The translations under genes were made by a program, and so were the position numbers. A stretch of DNA of 64,000 nt from UBA710 sp051645705 (lineage in GTDB: Bacteria > Bacillota_I > Bacilli_A > Mycoplasmatales > Metamycoplasmataceae): NCBI GenBank assembly GCA_051645705.1, contig JBOFBU010000002.1, forward strand, positions 1-64,000, read 5' to 3'. The notes beneath the pieces are model-generated. The model ran no database searches, was not told the origin of the DNA, and saw only the letters and a program-made list of their open reading frames with translations. Below are positions 23,115 through 32,546 of the stretch, piece by piece. How positions within the stretch are numbered: position 1 is the stretch's first letter; every line of letters starts with the position of its first letter.

Positions 23115-24818
23115 ATGGAAAAAAAAGCAAAAGGGAATAAAAATAAATCGAAAAATAAAGATGATATAAAAATATTAAATAAAAATATTAATATTAGCTT
23201 AAATGAAACATTGAATAATTTATCTGTCGATGTAAAAACCAAAGAAAATAATACAACAAAAAAAATTAAAAAAGAAGAAACTAAAAAATCAAAAAAAGAA
23301 GATAAAGGTTTATTAGAAAAAAATACTTTAGATTCTTCTTCTAAAAAGAAAACAAAAGAAAAAGATGAAGTTAAATTAGAAAAAAATACTTTAACTCCTT
23401 CTTCTAAAAAGAAAGTAAAAGAAAAAGATGAAATTAAATTAGAAAAAAATACTTTAGATTCTTCTTCTAAAAAGAAAACAAAAGAAAAGGATGAAAAAAT
23501 ATCAACAAATAAAATTGATAAAAAATTAGAAAATAAAAAAATTGCCAAAGAAACAAATAAATCTAAAACAGATAAAAAAAATTCTAAAGAAGAAACAAAA
23601 GCAATTGATTTAGAAAATGTTCCTAAAGAATATGAAAATTTTATTTCTCTTATTTTAAAGAAAAAGAAAAAATTACCTTTATCTCAAGAAGATATTTTTG
23701 AATTATTAGAAAAAAACAAACTAGAAATTATTGATGAAGAAATTGATAAATTTTGAGATTTTTTAATTAAAAATAAAATTTGTGATAATTCTTTTGATGA
23801 AGAAGATTTAGATATTGATTTAGATGATGATGAATTGTTAGAATTAGAAATTATTGGTGATGATGATGAATTAGAACTTGATGATATTGATTCTTTAACT
23901 GAACCTGAAGTTAAAAAAGAAAATTTAACAAATAATCTTCTTGAAACCAATGACATCGTTAAATGATATATGCGTTGAATTGGTAAATATGGGAAATTAC
24001 TTACAGCGAAAGAAGAAATTGAACTTGCTAAGAAAATTGAAACCGGAACACCTAGACAACAAAAAAAAGCGCGTGATGAATTAATTAATAGAAACTTAAG
24101 ATTAGTTATAAATAATGCTAAAAAATTTAAAAATAGAGGTTTATCATTTATTGATTTAATATCAGAAGGAAATTCAGGAATAATTAAAGCTGTTCAAAAA
24201 TATGATTATAGAAAAGGATTTAAATTTTCAACATACGCAACATGATGAATAAGACAAGCAATTACTAGAGCTGTTGCTGATCAAGCAAGAACAATTCGTG
24301 TTCCAGTTCATATGGTAGAAACTATAAATAAAATTACTAAAATTAAAGGTGAACTTCAACAAGAATTAGGAGAAACTCCTACTGATGAACAAATAGCTGA
24401 AAGATATGGAAATGGTTTAACAGTTGAAAAAGTAAGACATATTAAACAAATAAATATCGATCCCATTTCTCTTGATAAAAGAGTAGGTAAAGAAGAAGAT
24501 TCAAATTATTCTGACTTTGTAGCCGATGAAACAATTGAATCTCCAATTGAATATTCTTCTAATGAAGAACTAACTAATTTATTTGAAGATCTATTAAATA
24601 AAAATTTAGATAATAGTGAGAAAGAAATTATTCAATTAAGATATGGATTAGGTTTTGATAAAAATGGAAATAGAATGAAAGTTCATTCATTAGATGAAAT
24701 CGGAAAAATGAAAAATATGTCTAAAGATAAGGTTAGACAATTAGAAACTAAAATTATAAGAAAATTAAAAAATCCTTCTAGAACAAGTAAACTTAAAAAT
24801 TATAAAAAGGAATTATAA
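23115..24818 (+). CDS. rpoD: RNA polymerase primary sigma factor
   Basis: The protein has 567 residues with several TGA Trp codons (23754-23756, 23964-23966, 23973-23975, and a pair at 24243-24248). Residues ~1-180 are a Lys/Ser-rich tail with three 21-residue repeats, followed by an Asp/Glu-rich stretch. Region 2 is intact (GFKFSTYATWWIRQAITRAV, ARTIRVPVHM), then region 3 (TDEQIAERYG) and region 4 (IIQLRYGLG, KDKVRQLE). It directs RNA polymerase to housekeeping promoters. TATAAT at 23091-23096 and GGAAAGAAG precede the ATG. The nif3-like gene follows with no gap. Confidence 0.95.
23313..23498 (+). repeat. Three 63-bp tandem repeats inside rpoD
   Basis: Units begin at 23313, 23376 and 23439 and are nearly identical, each encoding a 21-residue block like LEKNTLDSSSKKKTKEKDE. 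They lie in the non-conserved N-terminal extension, so copy-number change would not alter the sigma core. Confidence 0.9.
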
Positions 24819-25601
24819 ATGAAAATATTTGATGAAATTGTTTTTATATTAGAAAATTTATATCCTTTAAAAAATGCTAATAGTTGAGATTTTTCTGGAA
24901 TTCAACATTCATCTAAAATATCTAGTAATAATAAAGATGAAAAAATTTTAATAGCATTAGATTTTTCTCTTGAAGTATTAGAATATTCTATTAAAAATAA
25001 TTGTCAAATAATAATTACGCATCATCCATTTATTTTTTCATCAAGTAAAGAAGAATTTTTTGATAAATATCCGACTACAGAAAATCTTTATAATTCCTTA
25101 GTTGAAAATAATATTTCTCTTTTATCAGTTCATACAAATTTTGATAATGATGAAAAAGCAACTGGATATTATATATCGGAAAAACTTGGTTGAAAAGAAA
25201 ATATTTATGCTAAGGATGGAGCAAATTATATGATTTGTCTTCCTAAGGATGAAAAAATAACTAAAGTAGCTTCTAATATTAAGAAAAATTTTCATTTTAA
25301 AACACTTGATACAAATTGCAATAAAAATCAATGAGTTAAAAAAATATTGATAGCTCCAGGAGCTGGCGAAATAAAAGAAATAATAAATATATACAAAAAA
25401 GAAAAATTAGATTTAGTAGTAACTTCAGATATTAAATGAAATGAAAAACTTTTATTAAATAATAACAATATTTTTTATTTAGAAGTTCCTCATAGTATTG
25501 AAGAAGTTTTTGTAGATGTAATTTATAAAAAATTAAAAAAAGAAAATATAACTAATTCAATAGTTAAATTTTATTCTCATTTTACAGAAAGAAAAATTTA
25601 A
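24819..25601 (+). CDS. Nif3-like dinuclear metal centre protein
   Basis: The protein has 260 residues with TGA used for Trp. It belongs to the NIF3/YqfO family of hexameric proteins with a two-metal site: LIALDFSLEVLEYSI, the metal-binding ITHHPFIF, SVHTNFD near residue 105, and a C-terminal EVPHSIEE. The biochemical role of the family is unsettled (GTP cyclohydrolase I type 2 is an old label). The ATG follows the rpoD stop with no gap, and its stop shares a base with the nfo start (TAATG). A yqfO-type gene beside the primary sigma gene is a conserved Firmicute neighbourhood. Confidence 0.88.
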
Positions 25602-26431
25602 TGAAAATAAAATTAGGTTCTCACACCAGTTTTAAAAATCCTAAATATTTGCTAGGTTCTTTTGAAGAAATGGAATCAGATGGAGGTAATACATTAATGA
25701 TTTATTTAGGTGCTCCGCAAAATTCTAAAAGAGTTGATGTTGAAAAATATAATTTATTTGAATTAAAGGAAAAATTAAATAATTCATTTAATTTTGATGA
25801 TTTGATAGTTCATGGTCCATATATTGTAAATCTTGCCAATTTAAAAAATGAAGATTTCAATATTAATTTTATGATAAATGAAATTAATAAAATGAACTAT
25901 ATAGGTTGCAAATATCTTGTGATTCACCCAGGATCTAGATTAAATCTTTCGATTGAAGAAGGATTGAAAAATATTATTTATTCTCTTAAAAAAATTATTG
26001 AAAAAACTGAAAAAGTCAATATATTAATTGAAACAATGGCCGGAAAAGGAACTGAATTATGTTCAAAAATTGAAGAAATAAAATTTATTTTAGAAGAAGT
26101 TAATTCCAAGCGTTTAGGAATTTGTTTAGATACTTGTCATTTATGAGATGCAGGATATAATATAAAAACAGATTTAAATGGATTTGTAAAAAAACTAAAA
26201 GAAGAAAATTTATTAACAAAAGTAAAAGTAATCCATTTAAACGATTCAAAAAATGATTTAGGTTCTTCTAAAGATAGACATGAAAACATAGGAAAAGGAA
26301 AAATAGGCTTAGAAGCTTTAAGAAATTTTCTATATTGCAAGGAATTTGAAAACATTCCTTTTATCCTAGAAACTCCATATATTAATAAACAATCACCTTA
26401 CAAAGATGAAATAAAACTTTTACGAAAATAG
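25601..26431 (+). CDS. nfo: Deoxyribonuclease IV (endonuclease IV)
   Basis: The protein has 276 residues. It is an AP endonuclease of base-excision repair with a TIM-barrel fold. The ligands of the zinc cluster are visible: GSHTS (His), IVHGPY (His), VIHPGS (His), LIETMAG (Glu), CLDTCHLWDAG (Asp and His), VIHLNDS (His and Asp), DRHENIGKG and FILETP (Glu). One TGA in the CHLWDAG motif must be Trp. It is the last gene of the rpoD-nif3-nfo group, followed by a hairpin terminator. Confidence 0.95.
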
Positions 26432-26452
26432 TACTTTTATTTTTATTTTATG

Positions 26453-26490
26453 AGCTCTCTAATTCAAAAAAGAGAGCTTTTTTATTTTTT
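26453..26490 (+). terminator. Rho-independent terminator after nfo
   Basis: AGCTCTCT (26453-26460) pairs with AGAGAGCT (26471-26478) over a 10-base loop, followed by a T-rich run. It lies 21 bases after the nfo stop. Confidence 0.88.
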
Positions 26491-26540
26491 CTATAAAAAA
26501 TAATACTTTTTTTATGAAAAATGGGAAAAAAATATTATAA

Positions 26541-26567
26541 TTTGGTAGATAGTGGAAAGGAGTGGGA
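26541..26567 (+). promoter_or_regulatory. MraZ-box-like repeats and SD before mraZ
   Basis: GTGG-type boxes recur every 10 bases just before the mraZ start: ttggtagat (26542), agtggaaagg (26551) and agtgggaatg (26561). MraZ of mollicutes is known to bind such 10-bp-spaced GTG repeats. A TATTATAAT lies at 26532-26540, so a bound repressor or activator would sit on the transcription start. AAAGGAG (26556-26562) is also the ribosome site, setting the start at ATG 26568 and not at the GTG 26562 that overlaps it. Confidence 0.6.
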
Positions 26568-27011
26568 ATGTTTCTAGGTAAATACGAAAGAAGTATAGAC
26601 GACAAAAAAAGAATAATAGTTCCCCCTAAATTAAGGGAGAATATTGGTAATTCTTTTTATGTAACTATAAATTCTGACAATAACTTAGAAATTAGAACAA
26701 AGGAAGAATTTCAAAAATTTCTTGATAAAATTGAAGAAAATAATTCCCTTGACCCTTTAGTAAAACAATTTAAGCGTTTAATTCTTGGAAATACCCAAGA
26801 AGTAATGCTTGATAAAATTGGAAGATTCACATTAGATGAACTTCATGCTAAAACTTCCGCTATCAAAAAAGAAGTAGTGTTTGTAGGGATGGGCTCAACA
26901 ATAGAAATTTGAGCAAAAGAAAACTATGAACAATATAATGATCAAGTAAATAGTGAAGATTCTCTTGCACAATTAACTAAAAAAATGTTTGATAAAGGTA
27001 TTAAACTATAA
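26568..27011 (+). CDS. mraZ: Transcriptional regulator MraZ
   Basis: The protein has 147 residues and reads TGA 26910-26912 as Trp. It has two AbrB-like halves: FLGKYERSIDDKKRIIVPPK then LGNTQEVMLDKIGRFTLDE. MraZ controls its own division operon by binding repeats upstream of itself; such repeats are seen here at 26541-26567. The stop overlaps the rsmH start by one base (TAATG). Confidence 0.93.
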
Positions 27012-27910
27012 TGAAACATATTCCTGTAATGCTAGATGAGGTAATCCAAAATTTAGATATTAAAAATAATGGAATATATGTTGATTTAACATTAGGAAAT
27101 GGTGGTCATTCTAAAGAAATTCTTAAAAGATTAAACAATCAAGGAATGCTTATAGGTTTTGACAAGGATCAAGAAGCAATTGAAAGAACAACTGCAAATC
27201 TAAGTAAAACTTTTAATAATTTTAAATTAATAAACAGTGATTTTAAAAATTTAAAATCAGAAATATCAAAATTTAAAATTCATTCCGTAGACGGAATTTT
27301 AATAGATCTAGGTGTTTCTTCTCCACAACTTGATCAACCCAGTCGAGGATTTTCTTATCGTTATGATTCTTATTTAGATATGAGAATGGATATGAATCAA
27401 AAACTTGATGCTCATTTTATCATTAATAATTATAGTGTTGAGCAGTTAAGGGATATTTTAAACAATAACGCAGAAGTTAAAGAATCAAATATAATCTCGA
27501 ATGCCATTGTAAAAAATAGACCAATTAATACAACATTAGAATTAGATAGAGTTATCAAAGAGTCACTTCCTGCTTTTATTTTAAGAAAGAAAAATCCTTC
27601 TAAAGCGGTTTTTCAAGCTATTAGAATAGAAGTTAATAACGAATTAGAATCTCTTAAAATTGCATTGAAAGATTCTTTAAATTTTTTAAAAAAAGGTAGT
27701 AAATTATTAGTAATTACATTTCACTCAATAGAAGATCGAATTGTTAAAAATTTCTTTGGGGAGTTAACAAAACCTAAAATTAATTTAAAATTACCAGTTC
27801 AGGAAGAATTTGAATGAAAAGTAAAAACAATTAAAGTCACAAAAGAAGAAGCAGAGAAAAATAAAAGATCAAGGTCATCAAAATTAAGAATATTGTCAAA
27901 ATTAAGGTAA
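27011..27910 (+). CDS. rsmH: 16S rRNA (cytosine-1402-N4)-methyltransferase
   Basis: The protein has 299 residues and reads one TGA as Trp. RsmH (MraW) methylates C1402 in the 16S decoding centre. Motifs: KHIPVMLDEVI, VDLTLGNGGHSKEIL (SAM loop), GILIDLGVSSPQLDQPSRGFSY, SKAVFQAIRIEVNNEL and ITFHSIEDRIVKNFF. It is the second gene of the division cluster, with an overlapping start. Confidence 0.96.
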
Positions 27911-27913
27911 AAA

Positions 27914-29161
27914 ATGAAAAATAATAATTTAAAAAATAATATTATTCCAATAATATTATTTGATTATAATAAAATATCTATAAGTGTAAGTGAAAAAATA
28001 GAAGAAAAAATGTTTCCCTTATTTAAACGTGAAGAATATTTTGAACAAGAAAAAATGGACATTAATAAAATTAAAAAATTTATTAATCTGGCTTTTGAAG
28101 ATTTTAGACAAAGAACAAAAATAATCGTAAAAGAAGTTTTTGTTTTAATTGAACAATTAGATTATTACAATGTTAAACAAGATATTGTTAGCAATGAATT
28201 AATTTATAATATAGAATCTAGATTAGGTGCAGATATTCTCCAAAACATTCAAAAAAATATTAAAAACGATTTAACTAACAAACAAGATATTTCTAATATA
28301 ATTTCAGTTTTACCATTTAAATTTAAATATGTAAATAAAAATAATCAAATTATAGAAACATCATCATTCCCTTTAAATAAAAAGGCTATGAAATTAACAA
28401 CATATTTTTCTATTACTACAATTGACGAAACTATATTAAGAAGAATAAATGAAATTTTTTCTAATCTTAATATAAAAATTAAACATTTCCTTACATCATC
28501 TCAACTTGCTCCTTTTAAACTGAAAAAAAATATTGATAATATTAATGCAAAAGGAACATTTATTATTGAAATAAATAAAAATTTTTCAGCTATTTATTAT
28601 ATAAGAAATAATATTGTTTTATTTTCTCAAAACATTTCTATTAATTATAAAAAATTAATAAAAAAGATTTCTCAAAATTTTGAAATTTCAAAAGAACTAA
28701 GCGAAAATATTTTAATTTCTCATTTTTCAAAAAAATGGGAAAATAATACAAAAACAATTTTCGTTAATTTTGAAAATAAAATTGAAAGAAATAAAATAGA
28801 GGAAATAATATCTAATTGAATCGAATTATTAACACTTGAAATTAAAAAAATTATGAATTCTAAGATTCAAAAATCAACAGAAAATATTAAAGTTTTTATT
28901 TTTGACGAAATAAATATAGTAAAAGGGATAAATACTAAAATATCAAATATCTTAGACAAGAATGTTGATATATTAAAAACAGACAATTTACTATTAAATA
29001 TGTTGAAAACAAATTACCTTGACATATTAACTGAAAAGTTTGAAAATCATAGAACTACACATATTTTTGATAGAAACAAAATCAAAATGATAACAGCAAA
29101 AACAAGAATAAACCAAAGTAAACTAAATAGCAATCAAGAAATATACAATTTTGTTAATTAA
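27914..29161 (+). CDS. FtsA-like divergent actin-fold protein
   Basis: The protein has 415 residues and reads one TGA as Trp at 28817-28819. It sits between rsmH and ftsZ, where ftsA is expected. Sequence identity is low, but the order of elements fits FtsA: an N-terminal strand with PIILFDYNKISISV, a long central helical part, then GTFIIEINKNFSAIYYIRNN (compare the phosphate-2 loop strand of FtsA), then a helical stretch with KKISQNFEISKELSENI. Conserved Gly-Gly-Gly-Thr residues of the ATP loop are missing, so nucleotide binding is doubtful. A membrane tether for FtsZ is inferred from position and the FtsZ tail. Confidence 0.6.
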
Positions 29162-29175
29162 AGAATAAGGAAGAA

Positions 29176-30282
29176 ATGAAAGAAATTAAAAAAGAATTAA
29201 ATATAAAAATAATAGGAGTAGGAACTGTTGGATGTTCTTTGGTAAATGATTTGGAAACTCAATTATCTGAAAACAAAAACATTTCTTACTTAAATATTGA
29301 TTCTAATTCTTTTATTTTGAACGGTTCTGAAAAAGTAGAAAAAATTTTATTAGATAAAGAAAATTTAACTGATCAAAATGCTACATCTACAATCTCTGTA
29401 TTTAATATCAAAAAAGATATTAAAGATTCTATAATGAATACTGATTTAATTATTCTTGTAGCTGGATTAGGAGGAGTTACTGGAACAACAGTAACACCAC
29501 TTATTTCAAGTATTGCTAAAGAAAAAAATAAAATCTTAATTTCAATGAATATTTCTCCTTTCTCATATGAGGGGGAGAAAAAAATATTATTAGCAAAAAA
29601 TGCTTTTAATAAATTAGAAAATAAAGTTTCTGGAATTATAAAAATAGATAATGCTAAATTAGCTAAAGAATTTCCTGAATTAACAGTTAACGAATTAAAA
29701 AAATATTCAAACAACAAAATTAAAAATGATATACATACCATTTTATACTTTTTAAAAAATTGTGAAAATGGAATTGTTGATTACTCAGATATTTCAGAAA
29801 TTATAAATTTTGGAAATAAAATTTTTGTTAAAAATACTTTTGCAATAGGTGAAGAAAGAATAAATAAAATTCTTACTAATCTTTTAAAAAGAAATACACA
29901 AAATATAGATTTATCAACAATCAAAAAAATCTTTTTAATTATCGAAACTTCTTCAGATTTTTATCCAAAAGATTTTGAAAAAATAAATGAATATATAAAA
30001 AGTAAAACTAATCAGGAAATAGATATAAAAATATCACATATTATTAACAAAAAATTAAGAAAAGAAATTAAATTCTTTTTTATAAGTAGTTATAATGATA
30101 AATTTTATATTACAAGCGAAAATTTAATCAGCACTAACGAAAAAGAAGTATCTAAAAACGATAATAATATTCAAAAAGAAAAAATACAAATAAAAGAATC
30201 AATCAATCAAAAAAGAGAGACTAATATTGAAGAATTTCAAATTGACAATGATGATGATGATATTCCCTTTTTTATGAAATAA
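29176..30282 (+). CDS. ftsZ: Cell division protein FtsZ (divergent)
   Basis: The protein has 368 residues. It is the tubulin-like GTPase of cell division. The fold can be followed: KIIGVGTVGCSLVND (loop T1), YLNIDSNSF, LVAGLGGVTGTTVTP (T4) and VDYSDISEI (T7 with both Asp residues). Loop T4 is normally GGGTGTG and T1 GGGGGN, so both are altered. The C-terminus ends DIPFFMK, close to the conserved DIPxFLR tail that binds FtsA and other partners. AAGGAAG precedes the ATG. A terminator follows. Confidence 0.88.
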   Translation: MKEIKKELNIKIIGVGTVGCSLVNDLETQLSENKNISYLNIDSNSFILNGSEKVEKILLDKENLTDQNATSTISVFNIKKDIKDSIMNTDLIILVAGLGGVTGTTVTPLISSIAKEKNKILISMNISPFSYEGEKKILLAKNAFNKLENKVSGIIKIDNAKLAKEFPELTVNELKKYSNNKIKNDIHTILYFLKNCENGIVDYSDISEIINFGNKIFVKNTFAIGEERINKILTNLLKRNTQNIDLSTIKKIFLIIETSSDFYPKDFEKINEYIKSKTNQEIDIKISHIINKKLRKEIKFFFISSYNDKFYITSENLISTNEKEVSKNDNNIQKEKIQIKESINQKRETNIEEFQIDNDDDDIPFFMK

Positions 30283-30351
30283 AAATAATTGAAGTTTCGA
30301 AAATTATTTTTATTAATATCTAATAATATTGTTATTTATCATCATAAAATA

Positions 30352-30377
30352 AAAACCTGAGAAATCAGGTTTTTTCT
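30352..30377. terminator. Bidirectional terminator between ftsZ and yebC
   Basis: AAAACCTGA (30352-30360), loop gaaa, TCAGGTTTT (30365-30373), with T-runs on both strands. It serves the convergent ftsZ and yebC genes. Confidence 0.88.
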
Positions 30378-30394
30378 TTTTCTTTTTTTAAAAA

Positions 30395-31141
30395 TTAATT
30401 TTCTTCTAAAATAGATAAATCTATATTGTGAAATACTTCTTGAACATCTTCATTATCTTCAAACATATCTATAGCATTTAACATCTGCTCTGTATCTTCT
30501 TTATTTAATTCAACTAAAGAATCCGAAACATAACTAACTTCTGCAGTTTCAAAATCTTCTATTCCTAATTTTTCAATTTCTTCTTTAGTACTATTAAATA
30601 ACGAAGGCTCTGTATATACTAATAACATAGTATCATTTATAGTAATATCTAAAGGGTTTAATTCTAATATTTCTAATGTAAGTTCTTCTTTATTTTTATT
30701 AGCAGGAATTTCAAATTCGATTATTCCTTTTCTTATAAAGTTATAAGGAATAGAACCAACTTTACCTACTTCTCCTCCTGATTTTCTAAAAAGATATTGA
30801 ACTTCTGATGATGCTCTATTAAAATTATCAGTTAAACAAATTACCAAAAAAGTAACACCTTTTTTAAGAGTTCCAGGATAAATTATTTCTTTAAAATTTG
30901 CTGCATCTTTTGAAGATCCAGTACCTTTTAAAATTGCTTTTTCAATATTTGCTTTAGGCATTGATTTTGCTTTTGCCTTTGAAATAATTTGACGAAGATT
31001 AGGATTAGAAGCGGGATCTGGACCTCCTTGACCTGCTGCAATTATTATTTCTTTTGAGAATTTAGCAAAGATTTTTGAACGAGCTGCATCTTGTGCTCCT
31101 TTTCTATGTTTAATATTAGCTCATTTTGAATGACCAGCCAC
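30395..31141 (-). CDS. YebC/PmpR family regulatory protein
   Basis: The protein has 248 residues with a GTG start at 31141: the N-terminus AGHSKWANIKHRKGAQDA is the conserved family start and needs TGA as Trp. AAAGGAAT lies just upstream. Further motifs are GGPDPASNPNLR, MPKANIEKAI and YLFRKSGGEVG. The family is described both as DNA-binding regulators and as ribosome-associated factors easing polyproline stalling; sequence cannot decide which. It is divergent from dnaA. Confidence 0.92.
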
Positions 31142-31182
31142 TTTTATTCCTTTCAAATAAATATTATTTTATGTTTTAATAT

Positions 31183-31188
31183 TATAAT
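31183..31188 (+). promoter_or_regulatory. -10 box of dnaA
   Basis: TATAAT lies eight bases before the dnaA ATG in a 55-base divergent spacer. No Shine-Dalgarno is present, so a transcript would start at or beside the ATG (leaderless). Confidence 0.55.
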
Positions 31189-31196
31189 ATTAAAAT

Positions 31197-32546
31197 ATGG
31201 AAAATAAAAGTAGTTCATCAAAAGAAAATATTTTTTCTAATAAATTATTTTTAAATTTTTTAGAAAAGAAATTAGATGATGAAGTATTATTTTCATTATT
31301 TTTTAGAGATTTGAATTGCTATTTAAAAGATGATTTTTTAATAATTGTTGCAAAAAATGAAGATGTTCTAAGATATTTAAAAAAAAATTATCAAAATATG
31401 ATTTTTCAAGCTGCAAAAGATTTATTTCCTTCAGTTAAAGATATTATCATTGATCAAAAAGAAAAAGATAATTTTTTTGAGAAAATAAAAATTAATAAAG
31501 TAAGAGAAGAAGGTTTAAATAAAAAATTAACAATTGATGTTTATATTCAAGGTGAATTTAATCAAGATATTTTTAAAGCTGCTAAAAAAATTTCTAAATC
31601 TGATGGAATAGTTTATTCACCGTTTTTCATTTATGGTAAATCTGGTTTTGGAAAAACCCATTTTTTACATGCTATGGGAAATATTTTATATGCAAAAAAT
31701 AAATCAGTAAAATATATTTCTTCTAGCGATTTTATTAGTTCATTTCTAACTCTAATTAGTGGAAACGATCCAAAACAAACAAATAATTTTATTGAGGAGT
31801 TTAAAAAATTTGATGTTTTATTGTTTGATGATATTCAACAATATTCAAATAAAAATGCAACATTAGGTGCATTATTTAATTTAATAAACTATTTTATAGA
31901 AAATAATAAACAAATTTTTATTTGTTCTGATAGAGAACCAGATTTATTAGGTGGTTTTGAAGATAGATTTATAACAAGATTTCAAGGAGGACTTACATTT
32001 GAAATTAAATATCCATCTGAAAAAGATTATTTAAAAATATTAAAAAGTAAATTAGTCGAAAAACAATTTGATATTACTAAATGAGAAAAAGAAACTTTAG
32101 ATTTTATTGTAAGAAATTATAGTTCTTCAATAAGAAGTCTTGAAGGAGCTATAAATAAAATCCTTTTTGAAGTAAGTGATTATAAAAATGATCAAATTTA
32201 TACTTTAGAAGTGGTAAAAGAAATTTTTAAATCAATACCATTTAATAACGAAAATATAACTCCTGATAAAATTTTAAAAACTGTTGCCGCATATTATAAT
32301 TTAACTGTTTCATCAATTACATCCAAAACAAGAAGTGCAAAAATAGTTACAGCTCGTGATATGGTAGTTTTTTTACTAAGAGATAAATTGAATTTAAAAC
32401 TTCAAGAAATAGGAAAAATATTAGGTGGTAAAGATCACTCTTCTATATTTTCTTGTTTAAATAGATTTGTAAGTAAAAAAAGTGTTGATCCTTCAATTGA
32501 TCTTGCTATTAAAAGAATTATTAAAGATCTTAAAAAAAATTATTAA
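31197..32546 (+). CDS. dnaA: Chromosomal replication initiator DnaA
   Basis: The protein has 449 residues and reads TGA at 32082-32084 as Trp. DnaA binds boxes at the origin and opens DNA. It has an N-terminal domain, an AAA+ core with Walker A GKSGFGKTHFLHA (from residue ~147) and Walker B LLFDDIQ, an arginine-finger region (FITRFQGG), and a C-terminal DNA-binding domain with GGKDHSSIFSCLNRF. No dnaN follows; ligA runs toward it and the two stops overlap by 4 bases. I saw no cluster of TTATCCACA-type boxes beside it. Confidence 0.97.

Noticed and set aside
23075..23956. Open - strand frames over the rpoD N-terminal region (Ser/Phe-rich)
   Set aside because: They are complements of AAA/GAA/GAT-rich codons of the sigma factor; no start signal is present.
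31142..31196. Replication origin in the yebC-dnaA spacer
   Set aside because: It is only 55 bases long, with no DnaA-box cluster and no dnaN nearby.
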